NCBI RefSeq assembly: GCF_007744675.1
Contig: NZ_CP036269.1
Location: forward strand, 1,937,501 to 2,001,500
DNA: 64,000 nucleotides
Reading direction: 5' to 3'
DNA from: Gimesia alba
GTDB lineage: Bacteria; Planctomycetota; Planctomycetia; Planctomycetales; Planctomycetaceae
The notes below the pieces were generated by a model. The model did no database searches. It saw only the letters and a list, made by a program, of their open reading frames with translations, and was not told the origin of the DNA. This document shows, in pieces, positions 18,589 to 29,006 of this stretch. The translations under genes were made by a program, and so were the position numbers. Positions within the stretch are counted from its first letter, which is position 1. Each line of letters opens with the position of its first letter.

Positions 18589-20349
18589 CTAAGTCTGCTG
18601 TAATAAATTGGTCAGCCAGATCACCTGATAGGGTTTAAGAACCAGATCGCCTCTGAGATTGGTATATAATTCGCCGCTGATTAAATCGACCCAGGAATCG
18701 GTGCCTATCAGATTGATTTCTGATAAGGGGACAATTTGTTCCTGGTTAGTGACATTATTAATCGCGAAAATACTTTGTTGACGATCCATACTCTGACGCC
18801 AGAATGCAAATACGCTATTACCCAGGTGCAGCGTAAATTGTGTTGCATTCGGATGAAACGCGGGCTGCCGCCGCCGTACTTTTAACAGGTGGCAGATGCC
18901 TTTAAAGACGCGTGCGTGCGTTGATTTTTCATTTGCCAGTTGTGTCTGTAGTTGGTCATAGTCCCAGCGATGACGGTTGATCGAACGATTTTGCCCCGTT
19001 TGTTCGACGGCGACTTGATCATTTCTCGTGCCCAGAAAACTATGTATGTAAACAGCGGGAATTCCTTCCAGCGCAAACATGATGGCATGCGCACAGAAGA
19101 AACGTTCAATTTGCCATTCGTCTTCGCCGTCCAGGGTCCCGCGCATGGCGTCGAATAATGAAATATTAATTTCATAAGGCCGCATGCCGCCATCCGGGAG
19201 TGAGCGCATTGAAATTCGAGCGCCAAATTGTTCCATCATCGAAACCATATTATTGATTTCGTCTTCATCCATTAACCCTTCCGCGGGCCGCAGGCCGATC
19301 CCGTCGTGCGAAGCAATGAAGTTCAGATAGGTTGTACCATGCAGCGCCGGGGGCATGCTCATCATCCATGTTTTTAAATGCTGGCAACTCCCGCAGAGCA
19401 GTGCATTCACCAGCAAGGGGGGCAGGGAAAAATTATAGATGGCATGCGCTTCGTTTGAGTTTCCAAAATAAGCCAGGTTCTCGCGGTTTGGAATATTGGT
19501 CTCGGTGATGATCATGGCATGGGGCGAGACAAATTGAATCAATGTGCGAAACAGACGCACAAGTTCATGGGTCTCCGGCAGACTCAAACAATTCGTGCCG
19601 ACGGTTTTCCAGAGAAATGCGACCGCATCCAGACGGAAAATTTGAACGCCGTGATCAAGATATAATTTGACGACTTTAACAATTTCCTGCAGTAAATGCG
19701 GATTCGCAAAATTTAAATCGACCTGATCGAAGCTGAAAGTACACCACGCATAGCGAGGGCCTTCTGGCGTATCGATCCGCTGCAATAAACTGTTGGTTCG
19801 CGGACGAACAACCTCGGAGAGATCGTCATCCGGGCTGCCGCAGAAGAAGTAATCTTTACCCGGTGATTCTCCTCGTTTGAATTGTTGAAACCATTCACTC
19901 TGACTCGAACAGTGATTGATTACCAGGTCTGACATCAGGCGAAACTCGTCGGCAATCGCGTTGATATGATCCCAGTTTCCCAGCTTTGGATTGACTTGCC
20001 CGTAGTCGATGATGGAAAAGCCATCGTCGGAGCTGAAGGGGAAAAATGGAAGAATATGGATGCTGTTGATCGTTTCTTTGAGAAACGATTCTGAAAACTG
20101 CAACAATGTTTCCAGTGGCGGCTGCCCCTCCGTGAGCAGACTGTCGCCATAGGTAATCATCACGGTATCACGTTGATCCCAGTGGTTCTGGTGTGTTTCC
20201 GGTGTCTGGCAATTCCCATCCGGGGCCATGATATCAATCAAAGTCTGGGCGAAGGCGCTATGGTCAATCTCCGGATAAATAACCCGCAAGTGATTTTCGA
20301 CGAGGAATCGGTACTCACTGATTGCGGAATGTTCGACAGGTTCAATCAT
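18589..20349 (-). CDS. GH13 sugar phosphorylase, probable glucosylglycerate phosphorylase (GH13_18)
   Basis: The 586-residue enzyme (597 if started at 20382) is a GH13 TIM barrel of the sucrose-phosphorylase subfamily: [45 protein letters not shown], nucleophile Asp in [12 protein letters not shown], acid/base Glu in [10 protein letters not shown] and the third acid in [12 protein letters not shown]. Subfamily 18 includes sucrose, sucrose-6-phosphate and glucosylglycerate phosphorylases, which reversibly release alpha-glucose-1-phosphate. The gene follows the glucosyl-3-phosphoglycerate synthase by 4 bases (or overlaps it by 29 with the upstream ATG), so the acceptor is predicted to be glycerate. 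Specificity is inferred from context, not read from residues. Confidence 0.88.
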   Translation of the reverse strand: MIEPVEHSAISEYRFLVENHLRVIYPEIDHSAFAQTLIDIMAPDGNCQTPETHQNHWDQRDTVMITYGDSLLTEGQPPLETLLQFSESFLKETINSIHILPFFPFSSDDGFSIIDYGQVNPKLGNWDHINAIADEFRLMSDLVINHCSSQSEWFQQFKRGESPGKDYFFCGSPDDDLSEVVRPRTNSLLQRIDTPEGPRYAWCTFSFDQVDLNFANPHLLQEIVKVVKLYLDHGVQIFRLDAVAFLWKTVGTNCLSLPETHELVRLFRTLIQFVSPHAMIITETNIPNRENLAYFGNSNEAHAIYNFSLPPLLVNALLCGSCQHLKTWMMSMPPALHGTTYLNFIASHDGIGLRPAEGLMDEDEINNMVSMMEQFGARISMRSLPDGGMRPYEINISLFDAMRGTLDGEDEWQIERFFCAHAIMFALEGIPAVYIHSFLGTRNDQVAVEQTGQNRSINRHRWDYDQLQTQLANEKSTHARVFKGICHLLKVRRRQPAFHPNATQFTLHLGNSVFAFWRQSMDRQQSIFAINNVTNQEQIVPLSEINLIGTDSWVDLISGELYTNLRGDLVLKPYQVIWLTNLLQQT

Positions 20350-20353
20350 ATTT

Positions 20354-21574
20354 TCAGGAAAACTCCCGGTAGTCATCATCAACGGCGTAACACAGATGTC
20401 TGAATATATCCGGAATCGCGCTTTGCACCCGATTCCAACTGGGGATGAACGGCGTCTCCATCGGGTTTTCCAGAAAATGGAGACCGGCTTTTAATACATT
20501 TTCCGCGAATAATTCGACCGCCTTCTCTTCGTTATGCACATCAAACTTCAAACCATTAATGGTCGCATCGTTACGATATGTCTCGATAAAGTCCAGAGCA
20601 ATGCGATAGTAGGTGGCTTTGATCGAACGAAAGGTTTCGGTCGAAAACACAACACCATTGGTGGCCAGTTTCCGAAAAACTCCTTTGGCAATATCAATCG
20701 ACATTTTTGATAATCCCGCCTGGGCGTCTTCGACGGATAAATTCTGGTGTTTATGATCATACTTGTCGGCGATGTCAACCTGGCATAAGCGGTTTGTCGA
20801 ATAATTACGATTCACTTCAGACAGCACACCGATTTCCAGTCCCCAGTCGCTGGGGATTCGAATGTCGTTAATCACATCCACGCGAAATGAAAATTCACCC
20901 GCCAGTGGGTAACGATAGCTGTCCAGATATTCGAGATAATCCAGTGACCCCAGAATTTTTTTCAAGGCACGCATTAAGGGCGTCACTAATAATCGGGTGA
21001 CGCGACCATTCATCTTGCTGTCTGCCACACGTGCGTAGTAGCCTTTACAGAATTGATAATTAAAGCTGGGGTTGGCAACCGGATAAACCAATCGCGCGAG
21101 CAGGCTGCGATCGTACGTCAGAATATCACAATCATGCAGTGCGACCGAGGATGTGGTTCCCTGGGCCAGAATATAGCCGAGACAGTACCAGACGTTGCAG
21201 CCTTTTCCGAGTTCCTTTGGTGCCAGATCCTGTTCCTGTAGCATTCTGTTGACAGCCTGCATTCGTGGGCCATCATTCCAGAGAATGCGATGATTCTGAG
21301 GCAGGCGACTGAAAAACTGGATGGCATGTTTGTATTGCGTTTCGTCAGCCCGATCCAGGCCGATGACAATTTCGTGCAGATACTCGACTTTCGCCAGTTC
21401 CGTCACAATTTTATCAAGGGCGGGCCCTTCCAGTTCGCTGTAGAGACAGGGGAGAACCAGGCTCATCGGGCGGACTTCGGCAAATCGGACTAACTCGGCT
21501 TCCATCTCTTCCGTCGAACGTGAAGAGAGGTTGTGTAAAGTGGTAATGATACCGTTTTGGTAAAAGTCTCCCAT
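20354..21574 (-). CDS. gpgS: glucosyl-3-phosphoglycerate synthase-like glycosyltransferase
   Basis: The 406-residue GT-A enzyme resembles GpgS (GT81): [55 protein letters not shown], the metal-binding DCD in [12 protein letters not shown], and FCKGYYARV with a long C-terminal acceptor region. GpgS transfers glucose from UDP- or GDP-glucose to 3-phosphoglycerate, giving glucosyl-3-phosphoglycerate, a compatible-solute precursor. A GGAGG site precedes the ATG. It lies between the HAD phosphatase gene and the sugar phosphorylase gene on one strand, forming a synthesis-and-recycling module. Confidence 0.88.
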   Translation of the reverse strand: MGDFYQNGIITTLHNLSSRSTEEMEAELVRFAEVRPMSLVLPCLYSELEGPALDKIVTELAKVEYLHEIVIGLDRADETQYKHAIQFFSRLPQNHRILWNDGPRMQAVNRMLQEQDLAPKELGKGCNVWYCLGYILAQGTTSSVALHDCDILTYDRSLLARLVYPVANPSFNYQFCKGYYARVADSKMNGRVTRLLVTPLMRALKKILGSLDYLEYLDSYRYPLAGEFSFRVDVINDIRIPSDWGLEIGVLSEVNRNYSTNRLCQVDIADKYDHKHQNLSVEDAQAGLSKMSIDIAKGVFRKLATNGVVFSTETFRSIKATYYRIALDFIETYRNDATINGLKFDVHNEEKAVELFAENVLKAGLHFLENPMETPFIPSWNRVQSAIPDIFRHLCYAVDDDYREFS

Positions 21575-21632
21575 ACCAGACCTCCGTAATCAAAGCTTGA
21601 GCGCCAAAACCAGAATGATCAGGTCAGAAAGA

Positions 21633-22553
21633 TCAGATCAGTGTTTCATCCAGTATTTGGGTTAACGCGTTGGCCCATCCTTGTGGACCTGTGTCTTCAG
21701 TAATAACGACCGAAGATTGCTTCTCAAGATCGGGTGGTTCATGATGGGACGAGCGCACAATGACGGCAATGTCTGCTGCATTCAACATGGCAACGTCATT
21801 CTGGCTATCGCCCAGTGCTACAAACGTGGGTTGTGCACCATACGAGTCAGTAAAACGCTCCCGTAACCAATGCAGACATTTTCCTTTGTCACACGCGCCA
21901 ATCACATGCACAAACCGGCCACCTATCAGCAGCCGCAGACCATGATTGGCAATCAGTGCTTCAAACTTACGCAATTGATGTGCCGAGTCCTGCCAAATTA
22001 GCGGTTCGGAGAATTCTCGGGTCATCGCCAGCCGGGAATCGGATTCCGATAATCCCGTATATGCAATGACTTCAGAGACTTCCATATCCGTAAATCCAGT
22101 GAACTGGAATTTTTCCTCTGCCCGGATATTTTGAATGACAGAGAGTATTTCAGACCGACGTGCCCCTAAAATATGCACCTGGTCTCCTGTTTTATGTGCA
22201 GTTTGTCCCTTCTGATCCGCAGGCAGATAAATGGCCGAGCCGTTTTCTACGACATAAGGATCTGTGTTCTGGAGTGTGGTGCGAAGAGACGCTAATTCCG
22301 CTGCCGTTTTACTGGTATTCAAAATGAGAGGAATCCCCGTTGCGCGCAGACGTTCCATTACGGGGACCGCCGGGGCGAACGAATACGTATCGTGATCTAA
22401 CAGAGTTCCGTCCAGATCCGTCATTACGATCAGAGGCGGCATGTGTTCTTTCATATCAGTAGATTTTGCAGGCATCTGAAGAGGACTAAGGGTTGAAAGG
22501 ACAGATTCAGAAAACGAAGCGCTGCGCTCACGCAGGAGAGCCACAGGAATCAT
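21633..22553 (-). CDS. HAD phosphatase, probable glucosyl/mannosyl-3-phosphoglycerate phosphatase
   Basis: The HAD core begins at VMTDLDGTLLDHDTYSF (nucleophile Asp), with motif II Thr in LILNTSKTAAELASL, FVHVIGACDKGKCLHWL (motif III Lys) and VALGDSQNDVAMLNAAD (motif IV). This matches the MpgP/GpgP type with a C2 cap. It would dephosphorylate the product of the synthase encoded 58 bases downstream. The start is uncertain: the frame opens at TTG 22577, and ATGs at 22553, 22475, 22454 and 22442 all lack a clear ribosome site; the conserved domain starts just after 22442. Confidence 0.88.
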   Translation of the reverse strand: MIPVALLRERSASFSESVLSTLSPLQMPAKSTDMKEHMPPLIVMTDLDGTLLDHDTYSFAPAVPVMERLRATGIPLILNTSKTAAELASLRTTLQNTDPYVVENGSAIYLPADQKGQTAHKTGDQVHILGARRSEILSVIQNIRAEEKFQFTGFTDMEVSEVIAYTGLSESDSRLAMTREFSEPLIWQDSAHQLRKFEALIANHGLRLLIGGRFVHVIGACDKGKCLHWLRERFTDSYGAQPTFVALGDSQNDVAMLNAADIAVIVRSSHHEPPDLEKQSSVVITEDTGPQGWANALTQILDETLI

Positions 22554-22764
22554 AACAGGATTGAAGTCAGTAAACAAAGGGAGTACGAAACTCGGTTAAA
22601 CCTACTCGATTCCTCTATTTACGATCTGGCTCCCGATGGAATCAATCTAGGCAAGTGTGATAGAACGCTCAGTTTTTATTCATGGTGCTTATTGCTAAAC
22701 TGAATTTAGAAAATATTAGAGAGGTTCTTCATTCCCATCAGATGCGATCAGCGGGTGCTTACTC

Positions 22765-25700
22765 ATGCTCAGGCGAATTCAGCAGCTTGTTTTGTTGTTA
22801 ATCATTTTCAATCTCTCCCCGGAATTGCATGCTGAAGGACCAATTCAGCAGACGCTTCGGGAGCCGTGGCAATCTCAGTACACACAGAAGAATGCCGTTG
22901 GGAAGCATGTTCTGGGGCTCTGGACCTTTGATGGAGGAACACCCGGAGCCGATCTTTCCGGCAATCAGCAGACAGCGACGTTTGATGGTGCGGTCATTGA
23001 ATCCCAGGGACGATTTGGCGCTGCCTTGCGTTCATTTCCGGGGTTTCCTGTGGAAGACAAACGGCATTGGGCAATTGTAAAAGATTCTCCTCGTCTCTCT
23101 CCGCGTGGGGCATTTACACTGGAGATGTGGATCAAGCCTGAGGACGATTTTGACAAAGCCCATTCTGCTTTTCTGCTCGATAAAAAATATGTGAGCCATA
23201 CCGACTACCAGTTGCTGTTTACTCGGGCAGGGCGGTCCGGCACACGCACCTTGAAAGCGGTGCTGGGTTTCGGAGACTTTTCAGAGACCTGGTATTCGAA
23301 TCCGTTGAAGCTGGAAAAGGGCACCTGGTATCACGTTGCTTTTATTTATAACGGAGCCGGTCGTGGGCAGTTTTTGATCAATGGGATTCCCCAAGGAGAG
23401 AAAACGATTACGAGTGCCGGCTCGATTACTCCTGGATCTAGACCATTGACGATCGGTGATCGGAATGGGAGCAATTATGGTGGCTTCCCCGGTCTGATTG
23501 ATCAGGTGCGGATCAGCGAAGGGGAACTTGAATTTCGTCCCGTGCGTTTTGAACGTGTCTCACAGCGATCCTGTTTTATTCGCATGGAACCCAAGCGGAC
23601 ACTCGATTTTGATATTACGAATCTGCAGCGAACCCAGTTACCGGAAGCAACTGTGACCTGGTCCTTAAATGGACTGGTTCAAGGAACTTCCACGCTGAAA
23701 AAACTGGCGCCAGGTCAGCCGCGCACTGTTTCATTTCCTCTTAATACCGCATTGCGTCCGGACAAGTATGAATTGAGCGCCAAATTGAAAGCAGGTGACG
23801 GGCAGGAAGCAACAGCCGCCGCATCCTTTCCGATTCAGATTGTTCCGCGACCGTTACCCAATCGTTTTCCAGTTGTGATGTGGGGGGCCGGCATCAATGA
23901 GATTGAGCGGCTCAAACAGATTGGTTTTACGCATGCGGCTGGAGTTCGTGCTAATTATTCCAAAATCTGGCAAGCGGAAAAACCGACACTGGCAGACACG
24001 GAAGAGAATGTGAAAACGCTGCGAGCAGGTTTGGACCGGGGTCTCGCGAATGGGGTTTCCTTTTATGCCTCACTTTCGCCGGGATCCTATCTGCGCAGCC
24101 GGGAGAACTTACAGCGGGTGAACCGTGATGGAACCCATCCTGCCAGTCGGGAAGATATCTGTCCTGTGATTCCCGAGATCAAACAGTTTTGTTACAACGT
24201 CGGGGTCTCCATGGTGCAGACTTATGGCGATTATCCTGCGTTCGATTCTGCCCTGTTGCATACCGAGGTGCGTGGGCATTCGCGTCCCTGTTTTCATGAT
24301 CATGATCGAGCCGCCTTCAAAAAGTTTGCCGGAATCGAAATTCCCTCAGAAGCAGGACCGCCACGGGGTGTTGACTATCGACGTCTGAAGGATTTTCCTT
24401 CCAGTCGTATCGTGAAAGACGATCATCCGCTTTACGTCTATTACAAATGGCACTGGAAAACCGGTGATGGCTGGAATGATCTTAACAGCGATCTGGAACG
24501 GGGGTTGAACTCAACGGATAAGAAAATCTGGACCTGGTACGATCCTGCTATGCGTGTGGCCAGCGTGTTTGGATCTGGCGGGAATGTGGATTATCTCTCG
24601 CACTGGACGTATTCCTATCCCGATCCGATTCGCATTAATGTCGTCCTGGATGAACTGTTTGCGATGGCGCGCGGGTCCCAAAAGCATCAGGATGTGATGA
24701 AGATGACACAGATCATCTGGTATCGTTCGCAAACCGCACCGCAAGCGAAAAAAACAGATCAGGAATCCCCGCAGCAGGCGAGTTGGGAACGTGAGCAGCC
24801 TGATGCGCCATTTATTACGATCGCGCCCCTGCATTTACGGGAAGCATTCTGGGCCAAGATTTCCCGTCCGATTAAGGGGATTATGTATCATGGCTGGCAA
24901 TCACTGGTGCCGACAGAAACAACCGGTGGCTATCGCTATACCAATTCTCAGACACAGCATGAGCTGACACGCTTGATCCAGGAAGTGGTCCAGCCGTTAG
25001 GCCCGGCATTGAAAACGATGCCTGCTGCCAAAAATGATATTGCCTTTTATGAGAGCTTTGCTGCTCAGGTCTTTGCACGCAGAGGCACCTATGGTTGGAA
25101 CGGTTACTGGCTGGGGGACGCCCATCAGATGCTGCAGTGGGCCGGGCTTCAAACTGATGTCGTCTTTGATGAAACAATCCAACAGCACGGTCTCGATCAG
25201 TATAAAGTTCTGTTCATGATGGATTGCGACGTCATTACTGAATCGATCTTAAACGAAATCGAAGCCTTTCAGAAACGCGGGGGAATCGTCGTTGCCGATG
25301 AGCGGGTTGCTCCGGCGGTGAACGCAGATCTGGTGATTGCTTCCTATAAACGAACCGGCAAAGCCGACCTGGATAAACGGGAATTGCAGAAAAAAGCACA
25401 GGAAGTGCGTCAAGCACTGGCGGGAAGATATGTGAGGGCTGTCGATTCGTCGAACTCCGATGTCGTTCCCTATTGTCGTCAGGGAAGTCACGCAGACTAT
25501 ATTTTCCTGGTGAACGATCATCGTGAATTTGGTGACTATGTCGGTCAACATGGTCGTGTAATGGAAAACGGCTTACCTGCGAAGACGACATTGTCCTTGA
25601 ACCGTTCCAAGGGGTATCTGTATGACCTGGTTCATCATCGGCCGGTTTCGTTAAAAGAGTCCGCTGGGAAACGGGCTGCCTCGATTCAACTGGCGCCTGG

Positions 25701-26100
25701 TGCGGGCGGCATTTATCTGGCGACGGAGCAGCCACTGGATCGTGTTGATGTAACTGCCCCCAAACAGCTGAAACGGGGGGAGAGTGGTACCATTTCGATG
25801 AAAGTCCTGGACCCGAAAAATCGACCAGTCGCTGCGGTCATTCCCGTCGAAGTCTCCATTGAGGATGCAGAAGGACGCGTTGCCGAGTTTTCCGGTTACC
25901 GGGCGCTGAAAGGGGGCGTGCAGACGTTTCAGATTCAGATTGCGCCCAATGACAAAGCTGGGATCTGGCGTGTGCGTGTCAGAGAACTGGCTTCCGGCAA
26001 GGAGACTTCCGCCTTTATACGGGTGATCGATGACAATTCTGCGGTCAAACCGCATGGTCTGAATATTAAAGGCTTCAACCCCGAACAGCCGGCCGGCTGA
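22765..26100 (+). CDS. secreted LamG protein with GH42-like barrel and amidotransferase-like domain
   Basis: The 1111-residue protein has a signal peptide (1-23), then a LamG/concanavalin-like jellyroll (about 45-250: LGLWTFDGGTPGADLSG, FTLEMWIKP, WYHVAFIYNG, GLIDQVRISEGEL). A beta-sandwich follows (about 265-355) and then an apparent TIM barrel (about 365-740) with acidic catalytic candidates (LLHTEVRGHSRPCF, YVYYKWHWKTGDGWND). Residues about 750-880 resemble the GATase-like domain of GH42 beta-galactosidases (YKVLFMMDCDVITESILNEIEAFQKRGGIVVADE), and the tail (about 980-1100) is Ig-like. A role in polysaccharide degradation at the cell envelope is likely, but substrate and catalysis are unproved. 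Confidence 0.82.
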   Translation: MLRRIQQLVLLLIIFNLSPELHAEGPIQQTLREPWQSQYTQKNAVGKHVLGLWTFDGGTPGADLSGNQQTATFDGAVIESQGRFGAALRSFPGFPVEDKRHWAIVKDSPRLSPRGAFTLEMWIKPEDDFDKAHSAFLLDKKYVSHTDYQLLFTRAGRSGTRTLKAVLGFGDFSETWYSNPLKLEKGTWYHVAFIYNGAGRGQFLINGIPQGEKTITSAGSITPGSRPLTIGDRNGSNYGGFPGLIDQVRISEGELEFRPVRFERVSQRSCFIRMEPKRTLDFDITNLQRTQLPEATVTWSLNGLVQGTSTLKKLAPGQPRTVSFPLNTALRPDKYELSAKLKAGDGQEATAAASFPIQIVPRPLPNRFPVVMWGAGINEIERLKQIGFTHAAGVRANYSKIWQAEKPTLADTEENVKTLRAGLDRGLANGVSFYASLSPGSYLRSRENLQRVNRDGTHPASREDICPVIPEIKQFCYNVGVSMVQTYGDYPAFDSALLHTEVRGHSRPCFHDHDRAAFKKFAGIEIPSEAGPPRGVDYRRLKDFPSSRIVKDDHPLYVYYKWHWKTGDGWNDLNSDLERGLNSTDKKIWTWYDPAMRVASVFGSGGNVDYLSHWTYSYPDPIRINVVLDELFAMARGSQKHQDVMKMTQIIWYRSQTAPQAKKTDQESPQQASWEREQPDAPFITIAPLHLREAFWAKISRPIKGIMYHGWQSLVPTETTGGYRYTNSQTQHELTRLIQEVVQPLGPALKTMPAAKNDIAFYESFAAQVFARRGTYGWNGYWLGDAHQMLQWAGLQTDVVFDETIQQHGLDQYKVLFMMDCDVITESILNEIEAFQKRGGIVVADERVAPAVNADLVIASYKRTGKADLDKRELQKKAQEVRQALAGRYVRAVDSSNSDVVPYCRQGSHADYIFLVNDHREFGDYVGQHGRVMENGLPAKTTLSLNRSKGYLYDLVHHRPVSLKESAGKRAASIQLAPGAGGIYLATEQPLDRVDVTAPKQLKRGESGTISMKVLDPKNRPVAAVIPVEVSIEDAEGRVAEFSGYRALKGGVQTFQIQIAPNDKAGIWRVRVRELASGKETSAFIRVIDDNSAVKPHGLNIKGFNPEQPAG

Positions 26101-26550
26101 GCTGGGTAGGGGGACGAGCGTCTGTTTTCCGCTATGTCTTCACTGCTTCTGAAATCTCTACCACAAGACAGACGCTGAAACGTGCTGTTGGCTGAGATTC
26201 TGCGCCTGAATCACACTTCAACTCTATCGGGCTTGATCGCAATATTCCTGCTCCCATTCTGATTTCTTCTTGATAGATCAATCTGAAATTCACGAAACAT
26301 TAATTTAAAAAATTATTTGGTTGAATAAGACAACAGCAGCAGAGTCTTTTTTTTCAGGGGATTCTGTAAAGGCTATTTCTTTAATTGCTCACAGATTCTT
26401 AACAAACCACGCCTAAGATGACCGTCAAACTTATTGCGAATTATGAGGCATCTGGTTTGAAGCCTTTCATTTTACTTTCACTGTGAGCTGCGGTTGCTTT
26501 CATCATCAAAAGGTTTTGGTGCTCTGAAATCAAATTGGTGTAACAAAACT
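26101..26550 (+). other. intergenic region, 450 bp
   Basis: No gene is credible. Nine-base complementary arms (AGCGTCTGT at 26117-26125 and ACAGACGCT at 26168-26176) flank a 42-base loop; the loop is long and no T-run follows, so no terminator is called. The AT-rich part around 26280-26480 may hold the promoter for the next gene. Confidence 0.45.
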
Positions 26551-27585
26551 ATGTCACAAATCTCACAACCTGCTTTTTTACCTCAAGCTGCTTCAGAGCG
26601 ATCAGAAGCGGCTGCGGGAAGCTTTCGGCAATCGCTGCAGACAGCGTGGCTGGTTGACCCCAAATACGATTTGCTCTTTCTGGCGAATCTCGGTTGGCCT
26701 TTACTGGTTTTGTTTCAGTGGTGGGGCGGTCTGGAAATTCAGAGCGGCATCAGCTTCTGGCAGATTTATTTCATTACAACGCCTCATCGCTGGATCACAC
26801 CAGCGCTCCTGTTTCTGGAACGGGACCGACTGCAGGCAAATAAGATGAAATATCTTTTGATCACGGTCTGCTTATTGACGATTCCCGTCGCTGTGAAGAT
26901 TTCGACAGGCGCACTGACCTGTCTGTTGACCATCGATTACATCTGGAACGCCTGGCATTTCGCCGCCCAGCATCACGGTATTTATAGTATCTATGGCCGA
27001 AAAAACGGCGGCATCTCTCCCCGTCGTGCGCGGATTGATAAATGGCTGATGCGCACGTTTTTATTGTATGTCACATTTCGAATTGCCAGCTGGGTCTCAC
27101 TGGGATCTGCTGATAGTCAGGGATGGGGCGTGGTCGATACTCTATTCGCTGCCATTCCGGCCGGCATGGTTCTGCGTGAACTCTGGCAGTTGCGTGCAGA
27201 AACGGTGGGACGTTGTCTCTATTTCACCAGTGTGATGACGCTTTATCTGGCAATGTTAGGGGCGGTCGTCATGAAAAATCCCATGATGTTGCTGGTATTG
27301 ACGACGGCGTCTGCACTCTTTCATTCCATTGAATATCTGGCGATTGTCAGCTGGTCGGTGGATCGTACGCAGAAATCAGGTAAACCAACGACGGCGCTGT
27401 TCACCCGTTTGATGCCTCGCTGGGGGCTTGTGTTAGCTGTCTTTATCGTGATTCTGGGAATGGGAGCCTGGCTGATGGAGTCGCATCTGCTGGAACTCTG
27501 GCTCACGGCAAATTTAATCATGGCGTTTCTGCACTACGCCTATGATGGCTTGATCTGGAAATCACGGAGGCGCGTGCCCGCATGA
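26551..27585 (+). CDS. polytopic membrane protein, unknown function
   Basis: The 344-residue protein is hydrophobic with roughly eight predicted membrane helices. A conserved-looking histidine cluster (WNAWHFAAQHHGIYSIYG) and HRWITPALLFLERDR could be a metal or cofactor site, but no family was recognised. ATG 26551 is preferred over the longer TTG frame at 26494. Its TGA overlaps the ATG of the next gene (ATGA at 27582-27585), so the two are likely translated together. Confidence 0.8.
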   Translation: MSQISQPAFLPQAASERSEAAAGSFRQSLQTAWLVDPKYDLLFLANLGWPLLVLFQWWGGLEIQSGISFWQIYFITTPHRWITPALLFLERDRLQANKMKYLLITVCLLTIPVAVKISTGALTCLLTIDYIWNAWHFAAQHHGIYSIYGRKNGGISPRRARIDKWLMRTFLLYVTFRIASWVSLGSADSQGWGVVDTLFAAIPAGMVLRELWQLRAETVGRCLYFTSVMTLYLAMLGAVVMKNPMMLLVLTTASALFHSIEYLAIVSWSVDRTQKSGKPTTALFTRLMPRWGLVLAVFIVILGMGAWLMESHLLELWLTANLIMAFLHYAYDGLIWKSRRRVPA

Positions 27586-28880
27586 AACAACAGGAGCGGA
27601 AATCGCGAAATCAGTTACAGGCAGACAGCAGAGAAAGTCTGCCGGAGCTTGACTGCCGGACAGCGAGTCGAACGGTGGCATTTGTGACCGCGGGCATTTT
27701 AACGTCTCTGGCTGGCTGGTGGGTAGGGAGTGTGCGTGTTGAAGGGGGATTGAGCCTGCCTTATGTTCGCGCTGATCTCATTGTGGTCAGTTTTCTATGC
27801 ATGTCGCCTTTGGCGATACTGCTTGCGGAATCAATGACCGGGGTTTTAAAACGGCACAATCGTGTATTGTTTTGGACTGTGGAATTCGTTTTATTCATCG
27901 GGGCTGCCGGGATCCTTTTTCTGGCATTAACGGGAGATCGGACAAGTGTCACTCTGGGGCAGGATGATGCCTGGGAGTCATTTATATTGCGCCCGACCAT
28001 TGCCTTCTGGCTCCTGATTTCTTCGCTCTTGCTTGCCGGAAATTTGTTTCGATATCAAGAATCAGCGTCAACGCCGCGCCAGGGAGCTTTGGTCTGGCTG
28101 TTGGTTTGTATTACTGCTCTGGTTGTACCTGCGTTTTATACTCAGTCGCGGGTCGATGAAATGGTGACGCAAACGGAAGAATATCTCGGAAGTGGACGAT
28201 TAGGAGACGCGCGGAAACTGACGCGAGAGATCTGTGTGTTGTCGCCCTGGCAGAACATAGGCGGCACGTCTGCGGGAGATCTGGCACGCGATCTGGATCG
28301 GGACTGTTACGAAATCGAACGCAACCTGGCGTTCATGAAGCGGCGTCCCGTTCAAAGCGAAGAATTTCATTTTCAGCAAGCACGTTTGCTTTCCATTTTA
28401 GGCCAGCTCACAGCAGCGATCCGCTTGTTGGAACCCTGGACCGGAAAATCAGGAGCTAGTCCACTGAGTTATCAGCTACTGGGGAACATCTATCAACAGC
28501 AGGAGAATTGGGAGAAAAGCGAACGGTACTATCAACGGGCGCTGAAGGCCTGGAAATCACTACCGTATTCAGAGCAGCAGCAGGCGGGAATCGTCGCCGC
28601 CTGGAAAGGGATGGCATTTGCTGAAAGGAAAAGAGGGAACTATGCGGAAGCAGAAGTTGCGTATTTATCGGCGTTATCACTGGTTCCCACAGCGGACCAG
28701 CATTATCTACTGGCCCAGTTTTATGAAGATACACAACAGACGACAAAAGCACGAGATCATGCTCAACAGGCGATGGCGTTGAATGCGTCTCGCTATGCGA
28801 TACCAGGAAAGAAACTGCTTACCTCTTTACAGCAACAGCACTTTGGTTGTCTGAATGTCTGGCGGAGGGGAAGTCTCTGA
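27582..28880 (+). CDS. membrane protein with C-terminal TPR repeats
   Basis: The 432-residue protein has four predicted membrane helices in its first half (near residues 27-47, 60-80, 92-114, 140-160, with more hydrophobic sequence to about 195), then a soluble region with TPR-like repeats (about 255-420: LSYQLLGNIYQQQENWEKSERYYQRALKA, GNYAEAEVAYLSALSL, AQQAMAL). It is translationally coupled to the preceding membrane protein, suggesting one complex. The TPR part probably binds a partner protein. No known name applies. Confidence 0.8.
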   Translation: MKQQERKSRNQLQADSRESLPELDCRTASRTVAFVTAGILTSLAGWWVGSVRVEGGLSLPYVRADLIVVSFLCMSPLAILLAESMTGVLKRHNRVLFWTVEFVLFIGAAGILFLALTGDRTSVTLGQDDAWESFILRPTIAFWLLISSLLLAGNLFRYQESASTPRQGALVWLLVCITALVVPAFYTQSRVDEMVTQTEEYLGSGRLGDARKLTREICVLSPWQNIGGTSAGDLARDLDRDCYEIERNLAFMKRRPVQSEEFHFQQARLLSILGQLTAAIRLLEPWTGKSGASPLSYQLLGNIYQQQENWEKSERYYQRALKAWKSLPYSEQQQAGIVAAWKGMAFAERKRGNYAEAEVAYLSALSLVPTADQHYLLAQFYEDTQQTTKARDHAQQAMALNASRYAIPGKKLLTSLQQQHFGCLNVWRRGSL

Positions 28881-29006
28881 CGTTGAGAATGGAAATTGAT
28901 TACTGGCTGCAAACTGTGAGTCATTTTTGGTAATTCCACTGCCAGCACGGATCAGGCTGGGGTGGTGAATCGGTTATTTTTATTGTTTTAATTTGGAGAA
29001 AAGTAC

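Noticed and set aside
26117-26176. Complementary 9-base arms after the LamG protein gene as a terminator
   Set aside because: The loop is 42 bases and there is no T-run.
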